A DNA stretch of 64,000 nt from Trichuris trichiura (lineage: Eukaryota; Nematoda; Enoplea; Trichinellida; Trichuridae): positions 806,001 through 870,000 of the forward strand of contig JBAJFE010000038.1 in NCBI GenBank assembly GCA_037903355.1, given 5' to 3'. Numbering within the stretch: the stretch's first letter is position 1; each line of letters begins with the position of its first letter. The position numbers were made by a program, and so were the translations under genes. Under the pieces are notes generated by a model, which saw only the letters and a program-made list of their open reading frames with translations, did no database searches and was not told where the DNA came from. Of the stretch, positions 50,280 through 61,262 are shown piece by piece.

Positions 50280-50552
50280 GGGATCTAGTCCGAATTCGGC
50301 TCTCCGTCGGCTGCGGCGATAACTTCAAACGGCAATGCGCGACGATATTGCGTACTGAAGTGTGATTAGCGCAGCTTGATTAGTGAATGCAGGAGCTCAT
50401 TGACCCATAAACCTTATGTTTAGGCTTAGGCTTAGGCTAAGGCAGGAGAAGATAGCCGGCAAACGTATTGTTCCATTGCTGCTTAAAACGCATTTGACCT
50501 CTTTTGAAGTTATCGCCTCAGCCGACGAAGGGCCGAATTCGGACTAGATCCC
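50280..50552 (-). mobile_element. Foldback MITE with TTAGGC-like core, copy 3
   Basis: The best-preserved copy: outer 20 bp GGGATCTAGTCCGAATTCGG are identical at both ends in inverted orientation, and the match continues for about 50 bp through CGTCGGCTG.GGCGATAACTTC. At 50419-50437 the interior is TTTAGGCTTAGGCTTAGGC, three near-perfect nematode telomere hexamers, reversed relative to copies 1 and 2, as is the whole element. 273 bp, non-coding. Confidence 0.85.
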
Positions 50553-51617
50553 AATTTTTAGATAAAACCTGTTCGTTCACTTGCTATTATTATAAAGAAG
50601 CTAGAACATCTTTGCGACATAATGCAAAATAATTTACCGAAGAATGCAATAGCGAGAAAAATTAACGTTTAAAGTCGAAGATCCACAGTTCAAGGATCAT
50701 TGCGTTATTGCGAGCTTCACCTTCAAAAACGGTTCGGCCACAACGTAAATTTGCTACCCGGTTACGCACAATGACACTAACACTTTCGCTAGTAGCTGAT
50801 GCTTGCAGTTACGACGGCAATTCATGCGATAAGACAGGAGTCAAAAGAAAAAACCAAGGCGAAATTTAGTGGTATCTTGCCTGTGCACAAAGCTATAAAC
50901 GTCTGTTCTCTGTATTCACCTACGTAAGTACCTTCACACAAGAATCATTCATTTGCCTCCAATCTCCCTCATACTGCTGACGACAGAAGAATCGTTCATT
51001 GCAAAGTCATCATACCAAGACAGGCCCAGCGATGCAACAACTGAGGCTATGACAATGCAATCTTACATCGTCTCGAGCAGTTCTTAGACGCTTTGGTTTT
51101 CGAGCCGACAGTAAGAAGCAAGGACGCACTAGCCCAGCTTCAGGAAAACAACAGAATTTCTCTCATTCATTCCTGCATTAACAATATAGCCTAGAAATCG
51201 GTTGCTTCTGTTTTCATTGTAGTGCATAAACCGGATTGCCTTGCAAAATTTGAATGTTTACGAAACTAGGCCATGTAAAGGAAAGACTGCAATGAAAAAC
51301 GGAAAACTAGTGTCACGTCAAATAGTGCCAGAAGGGAACAGTATTTAGCTGCGAAATAGCTGCTGTCTTAGTTCCGTAGGAATTACGAATTGGGACACAA
51401 GAATCATTGTTCTACGTCCATGCTGCCGACGAGGGTTTCTGTGTACATAGCAAGCGTCTGACAGATGCACGGAGAACGTCGACTGCGTGAAGCGGCCGTC
51501 TGCCGGTACGACTACTCAGCAAAACCGATTGGAAAAGCGCACGATTCTTCTGATTCTATGGTACTAGTTTTTCTCGAACACCAACTTGATCGCACATTAA
51601 AACCAGCCTAATTGACA
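50553..51617. other. 5' flank of the two-TM protein gene
   Basis: No ORF with family features. This presumably includes the promoter of the gene starting at 51618. Confidence 0.35.
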
Positions 51618-52133
51618 ATGAGTGAATCTCAACCTGTCGTCGACAATAAAGAATCTAGCCGGCACGAGTCCGCTGCGGCTGTGCAATTTGCTGACGAACT
51701 GGCAAGAAATGTTGAAATAGTTTTAACCAAACAAAATAACGCTTCAGCGAATCTGAGCCAAGGAGATGGACCTAATCTGCCAATCTCGTTTCTCTCTGGC
51801 AATTCACTGACCCCTAGTTCATCCAGCAGCCCACGGTGTACGCCTGGTTCGGTTATTGCATCCCACAGAAGCGGTCTATCCAGCCAAAGCACGGTTTTAA
51901 CAGTAGGCGGTTTCTTGATCGTTGGCCTTACGTTAGTATGCTCGTCGGCGGTAGTGTTCAGCACCCAAAGGCATCAAGAATTTAAAATTGTAGGAAGCAT
52001 TTTTTTCGCTGTCGGATTATCGTTTTGCCTCCTCTGCGTGTTCCTACAGCGTAAAAACTTAGTTAAGCTTTACCATGAATTAGATGACCATGTCAAACGC
52101 TTTTACTGCAGGCGAAAGCCCACCATTATCTGA
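51618..52133 (+). CDS. Intronless two-membrane-segment protein
   Basis: A 171-aa uninterrupted ORF from ATG 51618 to TGA 52131-52133, with AATAAA at 52245-52250. The first 90 residues are polar and Ser/Asn-rich, including a Ser run before PRCTPGS. Two hydrophobic helices follow, about 92-114 (VLTVGGFLIVGLTLVCSSAV) and 123-143 (KIVGSIFFAVGLSFCLLCVF), then a short basic tail ending FYCRRKPTII. The layout, the VGG at the first helix and the KIVGSIFFAVGL run recall the small vertebrate two-TM regulator PIRT (KMVGPGFLSLGL), which acts on TRP channels. That link is from memory and tentative. It is the only long ORF with coding character in its neighbourhood; a codon 6 nt upstream in frame is not ATG. 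Confidence 0.68.
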   Translation: MSESQPVVDNKESSRHESAAAVQFADELARNVEIVLTKQNNASANLSQGDGPNLPISFLSGNSLTPSSSSSPRCTPGSVIASHRSGLSSQSTVLTVGGFLIVGLTLVCSSAVVFSTQRHQEFKIVGSIFFAVGLSFCLLCVFLQRKNLVKLYHELDDHVKRFYCRRKPTII

Positions 52134-52244
52134 ATAACATCTTTCGATTAAAGCAGTTCACTTTTCTTTGTCATGCTCTTTGCTAAGATTGATTTTGGCA
52201 TACCTTACTTGCACTGTGTCTACAAACGTTACCAGTTACACATA

Positions 52245-52250
52245 AATAAA
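52245..52250 (+). terminator. Polyadenylation signal of the two-TM gene
   Basis: AATAAA 112 nt after the stop codon, in the expected place for a compact 3' UTR. Confidence 0.5.
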
Positions 52251-52495
52251 GATGCAGCATTTGCGTGACGACATTAATCCACGCCATTTCGTTCTATCAT
52301 CCCGTAAACCAACTATGTCAACAGATCCAGGTTCGTGCATGATCTAGTGATTCAGTCGGTTATTAGTAATATTAACAATACGCACACGATAAACTCGAAT
52401 TATTTGAAAGTGTAGATCTTCGTAACACCCACCTGAACCTTCATAACTTTTGTATGATTGCTCTTATTTTCTGTTTAGTCTAACTTTCAGGATTA

Positions 52496-52553
52496 CCCTC
52501 CGCCGAGCGTCGTTCAAAGTGGCGAATATACTTTGAACGGCGCTGAGGAGGGG
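52496..52553. repeat. 24-bp inverted repeat
   Basis: CCTCCGCCGAGCGTCGTTCA on the left pairs with TGAACGGCGCTGAGGAGG on the right around a 9-nt centre, with both arms also sharing AAAGT/ACTTT next to the loop. It lies downstream of the two-TM gene, well past its polyadenylation signal. It could be a tiny foldback element or a structured RNA. Confidence 0.7.
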
Positions 52554-54883
52554 ACAAGATTGTTCCCAGCAACTGTGCCAAAGCGGAGAACAAAAACAGT
52601 GCCCACGAAACGGCATTCGTATGCAATAAGATTATGATAGTCGAACGTCTAAGCATTTAATGCTCTCAAGATTGTTTGCTAACTACCAATGTTTACCGTC
52701 TAAGCAGTACAGCCAAGGGTTTTCAGAAGCACGGCTTGATAAGCTGCACGGAGTTCGAATTAATACACAGTTGCCTACCACACTGCGACAACATTTGCTG
52801 ATGCCGCCTCACCAGAAGTCGTGCTAATTTATTAATACGCTTGCCAGAGCATTATTAAAGTCCCCATTGTCTAGTCTAGAATGGCTAACGCTAAAAGTCT
52901 AGCATTAGTCAGCTGGACACTATGAGACACCATTATCTGAACTTTCGATTATTTGAATTCGTAGTGGAGAACAATAATGTTTCACCATGAACGAATCATG
53001 GTCGACCTGTGGTACAATAGCTCTCTCAATGGAATTATTTTATTTTTTTGGTATTATAAGTTCCAGCAGCTGGTGTTATTTTAAGTTTAGTTAGCCAACC
53101 AAGCTGTTCCGTCGGCACTGCACCAAGACCTCAGGGCACGTAGGAATCTGGCATACGGCCGATGCAATGAATAATAATTAAAATGCTTCAGTATTGCTAT
53201 TTCGTTGCGTGCCTCTGTTCTGCGTATATGCATGGACTGCAGTCGCACATTTGGTCATTGTTGCCTATTTTTTCAAATCAAGTCTACGAACCGCAGTCTC
53301 CACTTCTTATGTGTTGTATTGATTTTGTAAAACTTAAGACTTTTTTTCATTAAGGAAGACTGTGATAATGAGAGCATATAAAGGCCTGTGCTTTATATCG
53401 CTGACGACGGAAATGGACGGTTTCTGAAAACTTCGAATTGTTACGTTTTCTTGTTACGTTCAACGGGGAACAAACCGCTTTTCGACCATCCCCATCAAGC
53501 AACTGATGATGAAGCACTCAAATTTTGCTGATAAGAGTTCGTAACGTAGGAACATTTTTACAGTTCATGCTCCTAACGGAGTAAAAATGAAAATAAAAAC
53601 TTCCGGAACTTTCGGATCACCTGCGATCACACCCATTTGACAGATCGCGTGTAAGGTAAAAGCTCTGAACAACTACCCTTTTCTTTTATTATTGACGCGC
53701 TGAACGGATCTAGCGCAGGTGCGTCTATTAAAACTTAGGCACCCGTCAAAAAATGAGTAAAATTGTAAAATTAATCCTACTATACTATGTGCCAGCGCAG
53801 CGGTCTTCCTTTTGATGTTGCCGCACTAACTGCCGGCCGACATGAAGAGGGAAAGATCAGTAAAATTTAAAATATTCTTTCCTCATTTTGTGAACTTAAA
53901 GTTTCAGAGTCTACATCAAGCTTACCATGTGTGTAAGCCATTTAATTCTACAGACCGCATATCTGAATAAGCATTTTGCAAGAAGCAGAAATTTTTTAGT
54001 ACCAAATAACCGCTCAGGGGACTGCTTAGATTGAAGGATTCTGATGAAACCAACCTAAACATTACCATCGCGTTTCATGTGAGCGAACTGTTCAAGCTTT
54101 AGCACAAGCTTTTTGTCAACATAATTTTGGCCAATGAATATTCCTTGCATTAGCAGCCACCTTGGTTTGTTACGAGTCAGATAACATAACGGCACGAAAG
54201 CTTCATTCAAGATACCAATCTATGCCAGTATCTTCGAAGCTAAAATGTGATAATGTTAATACTTACGGACGGATATTTTGGAGACTCAAAGGCCATGTGC
54301 GTACGATAAATTGATGTGCCCCAAGAATTGGAGTTTCTTAATGACCACATCCTTAGCCTAAATAAATTGTCACTCGTTCCTTATTTAGATAAGGTTGAAA
54401 TACTTATTGCAACATTACATAAATTGAGAGCTTCAGAGACACTGGAATGACGGTTGTAACCAATTATCCATTCAACACTACTAAAAGATCCACCAGGGCT
54501 GTTCAAACGAAAGTTCCGCTGCTAACTCGGAATACTAAATTGAACAATCGTACGAAAACGTCCAAATTATTGAAAGCGTATGGCTTGGTATGTGGCATCG
54601 TTCAGATCGGCTATTCCAGTCAGCAATTATTGATATCATTGTCCTTAACGACAGGAAGATAACCTTTTTCACATGATTTATGATGCTGTTGCGAAAAAGA
54701 GTTACATTCAACTTTGCAAAATCCTTCGTACAAGACAATGGAGCACCAGGATGAATCCCACTTTCTTCTTCTAATCCGTACGGTGTGTTCACGCATCGAA
54801 TCTCAGGGACAGTAAAGATAAAAATTATTCGAAAATATGGCTTTTTAGTATGGGACTGTAGGTTTTCATGGCTAATTTGTTTC
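52554..54883. other. Repeat fragments, no gene
   Basis: 53590-53660 resembles a hairpin-family arm (CTTCCGGAACTTTCGGATCA) and 53800-53870 resembles the right end of the TTAGGC-MITE family (TTTTGATGTTGCCGCAC...GCCGACATG). A 71-codon ATG frame at 54447-54662 is basic but unrecognised and is not claimed as a gene. Confidence 0.4.
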
Positions 54884-55072
54884 TTCTTACGGAATGTGTC
54901 CCGTTTGGAGCACATTAAACTTCTAATGTCCGTAGCTTTCGGGGAGTACGTGACCCATCCTCAGCGATATTAAATACCGCTGAGGACAGGTCATGCGCGG
55001 TCCGAAAGCTACGGACTTTAAAAGTTTATTGTACTTCAAACGAGACACACATTTCGTAAGAAGAAACAAAAG
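54884..55072. mobile_element. Hairpin MITE, second complete copy
   Basis: A central palindrome CCTCAGCGATATT/AAATACCGCTGAGG is flanked by inverted arms: left ACGGAATGTGTCCCGTTTG...TAATGTCCGTAGCTTTCG, right CGAAAGCTACGGACTTTAAA...CAAACGAGACACACATTTCGT. Total about 190 bp. The same arms occur singly at 32945 and 33212. Confidence 0.75.
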
Positions 55073-55277
55073 AAATTATTCGGGCATCTTAAGCGCGTGC
55101 AGAGCCACTGCTACGGTCAGAAGGTGCATCCACGATACATTTATTTTTGCCGTCGTTTGTGTTGGCATTGCAAAATCACCTTTTACACGTCTAAGCAATA
55201 TGTTCTGGTGCGCGACAGTATTATTTATTCAAAAGGAATGCAAAACGAAGAAATTTATTCCCGAACGCCGAGCTTAG

Positions 55278-55574
55278 CTGAACTGCACAAAGCTCCTTCC
55301 TGTTTCATTCTGTACGTCAATGCCTCCTGTCCGCTTTCGCAGTGGCGTGATGACAAGAATCGTAAATGACGAGATGTATCGAGCGGGACTGCAAAGCAAC
55401 CAAGAACTTTTCGATTTTGTTATCCAGGATGACACAGATTCTTTCACCCTAAGAGTTGCAGCTCAGCTTAAACATTATGGAACAGTTAGTATTGGCCAAA
55501 AGGCTGAAGTAACTCTAAGAAAGCGGCCAGTTGTAAAGTACTTCGCAGAGCAATTTTTCTCAAGGGGCGCTTGA
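55278..55574 (+). CDS. Unidentified ORF, possible exon or gene remnant
   Basis: Open from just after a TAG at 55275 to TGA at 55572-55574; the first ATG is at 55320, giving 84 codons. The composition is protein-like (VNDEMYRAGLQSNQELFDF, then FTLRVAAQLKHYGTV and a basic LRKRPVVKYFAEQFF end). No family was recognised. It could be a short gene, the last exon of a split one, or part of a decayed element with the frame at 55620-55850. Confidence 0.3.
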   Translation: MNCTKLLPVSFCTSMPPVRFRSGVMTRIVNDEMYRAGLQSNQELFDFVIQDDTDSFTLRVAAQLKHYGTVSIGQKAEVTLRKRPVVKYFAEQFFSRGA

Positions 55575-55622
55575 AGGCCTTGAGTTAAGCTGGACTGCTG
55601 AGGTTTGGCCGCAGCCGTTCCT

Positions 55623-55853
55623 ATGTCGTCGACGCAGAAGACCAGCGCTTTCAGTTCTCCAACCGACCCTGTCGAACGTCTGCGACAGTATGGCAGTGGT
55701 GAAGCTAACCACGCGGCATTGTAAAGGTTTGAGGGGGCCGACGCGATAAAGGATGAAAAGCCAGGGTGGACAGTAAGCAAGCTGAAAAGCAAAAGGTGGC
55801 CATCCATACCCTACGCAATTGGGACTACATGGTTTACTGGAGAGAAGAAAGCT
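55623..55853 (+). pseudogene. Frame interrupted by one in-frame TAA
   Basis: From an ATG in GTTCCTATGTCGTCG the frame reads SSPTDPVERLRQYGSGEAN, meets TAA near 55722, and continues in the same frame with FEGADAIKDEKPGWTVSKL before a later stop. Both halves look coding in composition, so this may be a gene broken by a single stop, or two unrelated frames. No family recognised. Confidence 0.22.
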
Positions 55854-57443
55854 TCAACAACAAGACAAAACAGCCACTTGTCAGGTTTCAATAGTAGTTT
55901 CTAGCGAAGACAAAGGAGTTTTATGAAAAGCTTGTTGTTCTTCAGAGCTTTGTTGTTCTGTTGCCAGTGTGCTGAAACGAACTGCAAATCAAGCTTGCTA
56001 TGTTACAAGTTATCTTGGCCAAATACGATCAAGGCATGCAATCAGTCCTGAACTTTAACAGAAAAACGACTTCAGAGATTTGCTCCTGCTACATGGCAGT
56101 GGGGAGTTGGTCTTCTGAGAAACAGTCCACGATAAGGACCTATTGGAACAACAAACTGTTTGCTCAGGGACAAGTAGAGTGATTGTTAGGAACACATCTC
56201 ATACTTTTATGCTTCAGTTGTTAACATTTATTGATAGTGTTTTCCATGCACTCTCAGTTCTTAATCGTCCACAGTCTTCATGAAAATCAACAGAAAATTT
56301 GACTTCTGTTTTTAATTTCTTTCGGCTAACTAAACGTGTTGTTACCACAGAGAATCGAGTCTCGGGCGCAGTAGCCCAGATTAGCAGGGATTAAAATCTT
56401 CAGAATCTACAATTTTTTTTAATCAATAGCTCTTTTTTTGTGCCTACCCTGTTGATGGCGCTTGCGTACACTCCTCTTCTGCGTGTGCTGTGCTATAGCA
56501 TGGCGTCAAATTTAAATCAATTTATAGCAAAATATTGCTCTCTTACGAACCAAGAAACATTATCATCTAAGAAACAATAAATGCAAAATCAAGAAATCAG
56601 CAGGGTGAAATGAAAACGCCGACCTTATTTGTCTGTCATGGGTTCTTCAGATAAGAAAATAAGAAACCTGATTGAACACAGCATGGGAGCCGTAAGGAAG
56701 CAATGTTGCAGGATTTCTTCAGTTCTCAATTTTGTAACAGTTTTTCAGAAATTCACTCCTCAAGCTCGTTTCAGCCGCGCATTTTGTCTTCATTCCATCC
56801 AGGCGTTCGAGCAAGTGAGGCGTACGGCTCGTTGCACTCCGTATGTTAAGCATGCCCTTAGCCTGCGTAGAACAATATAATGCTTTTCCAGGTTCTTGAC
56901 ATTCGACTTTTAAGACACACCATGACCTAGACGTCTATCGATCTGCAGCAGTACTATTCGGAACTAATTCGCTGCCAGAATGCAGTGAAACTGCGCGGAG
57001 ATACCAGTAGGGTGCTACCACTTTCTTGAGTCTCTGCAGAGCTGTAGCAGACGCCCGTCAACGGAGGAACTATTAAAAACCATGTGCAGTGCTGTAAAAG
57101 CCTCCGTAGTCGTTGTGCTCAACTTTCAATGCTCGTTCAACCTAAGACCAATGATAATCTGTCTTGACAGGCTTTTCATCCAAGGTTTAAAAGGGAGAAG
57201 AAAATCCCGAACATAAAACTTCACATGCAACCCGGGCAGTATTTTCAGCATGATACAAATAGAACAAGTTTACTGCCTAAGACGCAAAGTCCCTACTTAG
57301 GCATGGTAACAATAAATAACAGGAAAAACACAACGATTAAAATAGGATTTCAGATATCATGGAAAGAGAGTGATTTATTGGCTCACTTGTGTTCAACCTT
57401 TTGCATACGGATCTGTCCAGTTCTTCTAAAAAAAAGCGGAATT
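55854..57443. other. Stretch with no recognised feature
   Basis: Several short frames on the plus strand (for example 56629-56880) lack family features. Nothing is claimed. Confidence 0.35.
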
Positions 57444-57449
57444 TTTATT
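57444..57449 (-). terminator. Polyadenylation signal of TIM50
   Basis: TTTATT on the plus strand gives AATAAA on the gene strand about 90 nt after the TIM50 stop codon. Confidence 0.5.
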
Positions 57450-57537
57450 GGACAGTCGTGAATTAGAAATTTACCTCTTCCGTCTATCGAAATGTCTTGC
57501 TTTACAACAAAAAAGACGATGCGTAAGAATGACTGTG

Positions 57538-59120
57538 CTACGCGAAATCTGTACGCCCCAAGCTGAAGAATTTCCTTGCGTATTTTGTCGCCAGGCCAAC
57601 ATTCTTTCCAGATTCGGAACGCACCTCTTCTTCCTAGAATAATTCACTAAGTATGGATCATGTGATGTTACAGAAGTATGCCATGCCATTAATATACGGC
57701 GTTTCTTCCTGAACTCCTCTACTGGATTGTCCATAGTGCTGTAGTACTCCAGTATAGGTCTCACGTCAGCCACGTCGCCCGCCGCGATCGCTGAAACCGC
57801 AGAAAGTAAGAAAATGAAAAATACCACGAAGATAACTAACCTGTCAATAACGCTGCAAGATCGACAAGGTCGGTGTCGTGGTTATTTCCGTCCCACTTCG
57901 GCACTAGAAGAGTGTTTTCTGGTTGCAGTTGAGAAGCTTTGGGGTTCCAATCGATCAAGATAACTTTAGAAAGATCCCGATTTAGACAAGATAAATCCTT
58001 TAACACGCAAAAAATTGCACAAGCTGTCCTACGTACAACTGCCATACTTTCACGTGCTCTCCTTTAACATACTTAGTTGCGTCGCGATAAAGTCGATACA
58101 TTGCCAAGCCCGTAGGATCTAAGCTTTCGATAATCGGGTGAGCAGTCTGCGAAAGCTGTCTACTAGTGAAACAATCAAACTACTGAAGACTTGCCAATCC
58201 GGCCTCGTGAGTGAAGATGACTAATTCAAAGTGAGGATATCCAACTTGCTGAATGAAGTGTTCTACTCCAGGCCGCTTCTTAAACCTCCAACCGGTCTGA
58301 TACTTAAATAAGGCCATGCAAGTCTGACTTGGCGCAAAGTTTTTTCTATGAAAAGCATACTGTCCATTCAGGGTGGACTAAAACGCCGCTTAATTCAACC
58401 ACCAGCGTGATTGGAGGCTGATAATACGGTTCTTTCAATGGCTCAGGCAACAACTTCTCCCGACTCGGTTCCTTGATGTACTAAACACTCCTGTTTGAAA
58501 ATTCATTGAAAAACATCGACAAGTGAACCCACCTGTTCAAACAGCCGACATTCCTTCCAAGAGCGGAGAAGTCGCTGTTTTACAAATGGCACTACAGCAC
58601 GAAAAGATGTATACAAGAAAGGGACATAAACGAAAAACAAGCAAAACTTACGGTGCGAAAATTCATCTTCTACCTTAAATACATTTGCAAATGAAACTGA
58701 AAAGTATTATTTCAAAACATACCTGATTGCCAAGTTCGTCCGTCGGTGGAGCACCCCATCGAACTATTACAAATGCAGCTACGCCAGAAAAGGCTGCTAA
58801 TAAACAAGCCAAACCAATCCTTGTGTTCCGTTGGACATTTGCCGAGTGGTCCTTTTTTAAGTCGTCTTTGGTTTTACTAGCGAAAGAATTTCTTACTTCA
58901 AAAATTGTTGTTAGCTTCGCAGGAGAACGAAGCTGCCGAAGTAAAGTAATGTGCACTGAAACATAAAGACAAGTACTAAAAAAATAGCTTAGCGGAAAGA
59001 AAGTTAAATACCGCCAGACTGTGCACCGAAATGAGATTGGCGCAAAAAATGCGACAGACTTCTACTGCATATCGAAGTATAACTATGCCGAAAAGAAGGA
59101 AGCCACCTAAGAAACAGCAT
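57538..59120 (-). CDS. TIMM50: TIM50, inner-membrane import receptor
   Basis: Presequence receptor subunit of the TIM23 complex, mitochondrial inner membrane. Minus-strand exons: 59012-59120, 58723-58955, 58652-58673, 58533-58591, 58361-58480, 58195-58302, 58048-58146, 57841-57997, 57672-57790, 57538-57633; sum 1122 nt, 373 aa, in frame. The first about 60 residues are Arg/Ser/His-rich with almost no acids ([14 protein letters not shown]...), a good targeting signal. One membrane span at about 83-102 ([19 protein letters not shown]). Then [11 protein letters not shown] and the FCP1-like HAD domain with [51 protein letters not shown] and [15 protein letters not shown]. The DxDxT signature is absent, as in other animal TIM50. 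Exon 3 is only 22 nt. The start is the first ATG giving the basic presequence. Confidence 0.95.
58147..58194 (-). other. GC-AG intron of TIM50
   Basis: A 48-nt intron starts GATTG/GCAAGT and ends TTTCGCAG. It joins HEAGL to [13 protein letters not shown], the order conserved in TIM50. The nearest GT (4 nt further) would shift the frame and lose this block. Confidence 0.88.
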
Positions 59121-61262
59121 CTCACACAATTTTACACAAAATTGTGGCCAGCTGCAATTGGAGTAACAGACAGTCCTAGAAAAATGTGAATCGTCCGTCA
59201 AAACCATAATGATAAAGTATGTACACGAGTTTGTAACTGGTAGGAATATTTTAGGGAGTACACATTTCATGAGCACTACTATGTTGAGTGCACATGATTT
59301 TTCAATAATATGACGAGATACCTAGAATAGAAAACAGTTCCAAAAGCCTATTCTTTTTATCATATCACCTGTGAACGGGTTATTCATTTCGGTAGGAACA
59401 TAATAAAATAGCAAAAACAAAGATTCAATTATTGTTTCAAAGAGATAACAGAACGAATGATTAACCAGGCAGCTACCTTGTCGAATGGTTCCATGCTATT
59501 CTATAGAAGAAAACATGGATAGATGGATTGTTAAGCAGGATTAAGGCTTTACAATCATACGATAAACCAAAACGAATCAGGAAAAACGTACAGTTGTTGC
59601 AAAGCACCTACACTTAACACTTTAACGCGCTAAGCTTCAAATCCATTTAAAACAGCTTTATTAAGCTTATAATTCTGTCAAGTCTGTTTTGAAACTCATT
59701 CCATGGCTACCAACAGAATTATTAAGAAAAACAACAACGCTATTGGGCTGCTGAAAGCCTTTTTGAAATTGAAAAGGCATGTATCTATTATACTCAAAGT
59801 GATCCGCAAAGAAAAACAACAGGGTGAGCAGTGGATAAATAGGCAATGTTCATTGTTCAGATACCTTAGTGAATAAAAAATAGTTAGGGCTTCGATGCAA
59901 GTGCACTAATGAAACGTTACTCTTCATTTTATAAACAACAGCTCACCCATTTACTTGTCCAGAGACACTCAGAATTAGCAGTAAAGCAAAGTTACTTCCG
60001 AAAAAAGCGAAACAATGACAAGTTGGAACAAACCCCGCGTAAAATATGTAACCGAATCAAACGTCTTACGACAACCGCCGGAAGAATGACAATCAGGATG
60101 GTACAGAGCGAATTAGGATAACGTATTTAAAGAGCGAATGAGGCGCATGTGTGGTAATTTCTCATCACAACGTTCCGTTTCAAAGGAAAAGTTTTCCTAG
60201 GAATTTTTTCTGTTTTTTTTCTGAACAATATTGACGCAGTTTGTTTTTTTGGATAAGAATTTTTGGGCCTCTTCTTCTTTGCACACAAATAATACAGTAT
60301 CTTGACAAAACTCAGGTTTGTTCTACTCGGAAACGTGGAGAGAGACTACAGCTCAGATTATGCACTTATGCAACCCACCGTTGTGCTGTAATTTTATCCG
60401 CCATTCTGTTCTGCTCTCACCTTAGCTTAAACTTAAACGTGAACCTTTCTTGGCTTAGGCTCAGGTAAAGGCAGGACGGGAAAGCCGCATGCTCGCCAGT
60501 AGAGGACAACAAGATGGCCACATCCTTAGCAGAAAAGAAGCGTAAATTTCTCAGTAATTATGTACGAAAAATAAAGAATGGATTGTTTGTCATACAGTGA
60601 GTTTACGAATAGAACAAACCTGATTACTATCAAGGGTGCTATATTGTTTGCGGGGAAGCAGAGGAAGGCAGCCGAAATTTCGTTTACGCTTAGTATTCCC
60701 TGCTAACTTTTGCGACTGAAGATTACATGCGACAACGCAAGATTATGTATTAGCACTTCAGGCTACTGCAATGATTTTCTCACTTATAAGCGATTGGCTG
60801 TGCACCCCGCCTTGATCTCGAGTAATATACGCGCTAGCATTTTAATAAAGTCACTGCCCATTAGGCAAAATTGAAATCGATATTTTTGGTTTACATTTCT
60901 AGTTCAGCTGCGCGTCTTTCGTTGTGCAAAGCACACAACGTGGTAACTGTATTCCTTCTTACGTTAGTTAAAGTCCCGGCACGTTATTAAGTTTTCCACC
61001 AAAATTAACTTGGTTCCGTTTGGGTAAGGTTCTATCTTATTCAACAAGTTTGCTGTGTGAATTTTAAAGCAGCAGCATTTAGTAAAAAAATGCAAGTTAA
61101 CTCGAAAATGATTTATCTTTAGTTCCATGTTCGGCGCACTTTAATTGGTTCAACCAATTAAAGTGTTTTGGCGGGAGACTCCAGATGAAAAATAATACTC
61201 ATGCTAACTGAAATGGTACCTGCGCGCATTTGTTGCATTACATCCGTTTTGGGGTTGTTTTC
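59121..61262. other. Divergent promoter spacer
   Basis: 2.1 kb between the divergent starts of TIM50 and GPATCH11. At 60410-60490 lies a degenerate relative of the TTAGGC-MITE core (CTTAGCTTAAACTTAAACG...TGGCTTAGGCTCAGG). A basic 70-codon ATG frame at 59909-60121 is unrecognised and not claimed. Promoter elements could not be placed. Confidence 0.4.

Noticed and set aside
55475..55807. 110-codon minus-strand frame
   Set aside because: Opposite the more protein-like plus-strand frames; composition and lack of any family motif suggest a shadow.
60410..60490. Fourth complete TTAGGC-MITE
   Set aside because: Only a degenerate core is visible; paired TIRs could not be found, so it is mentioned only as a relic.
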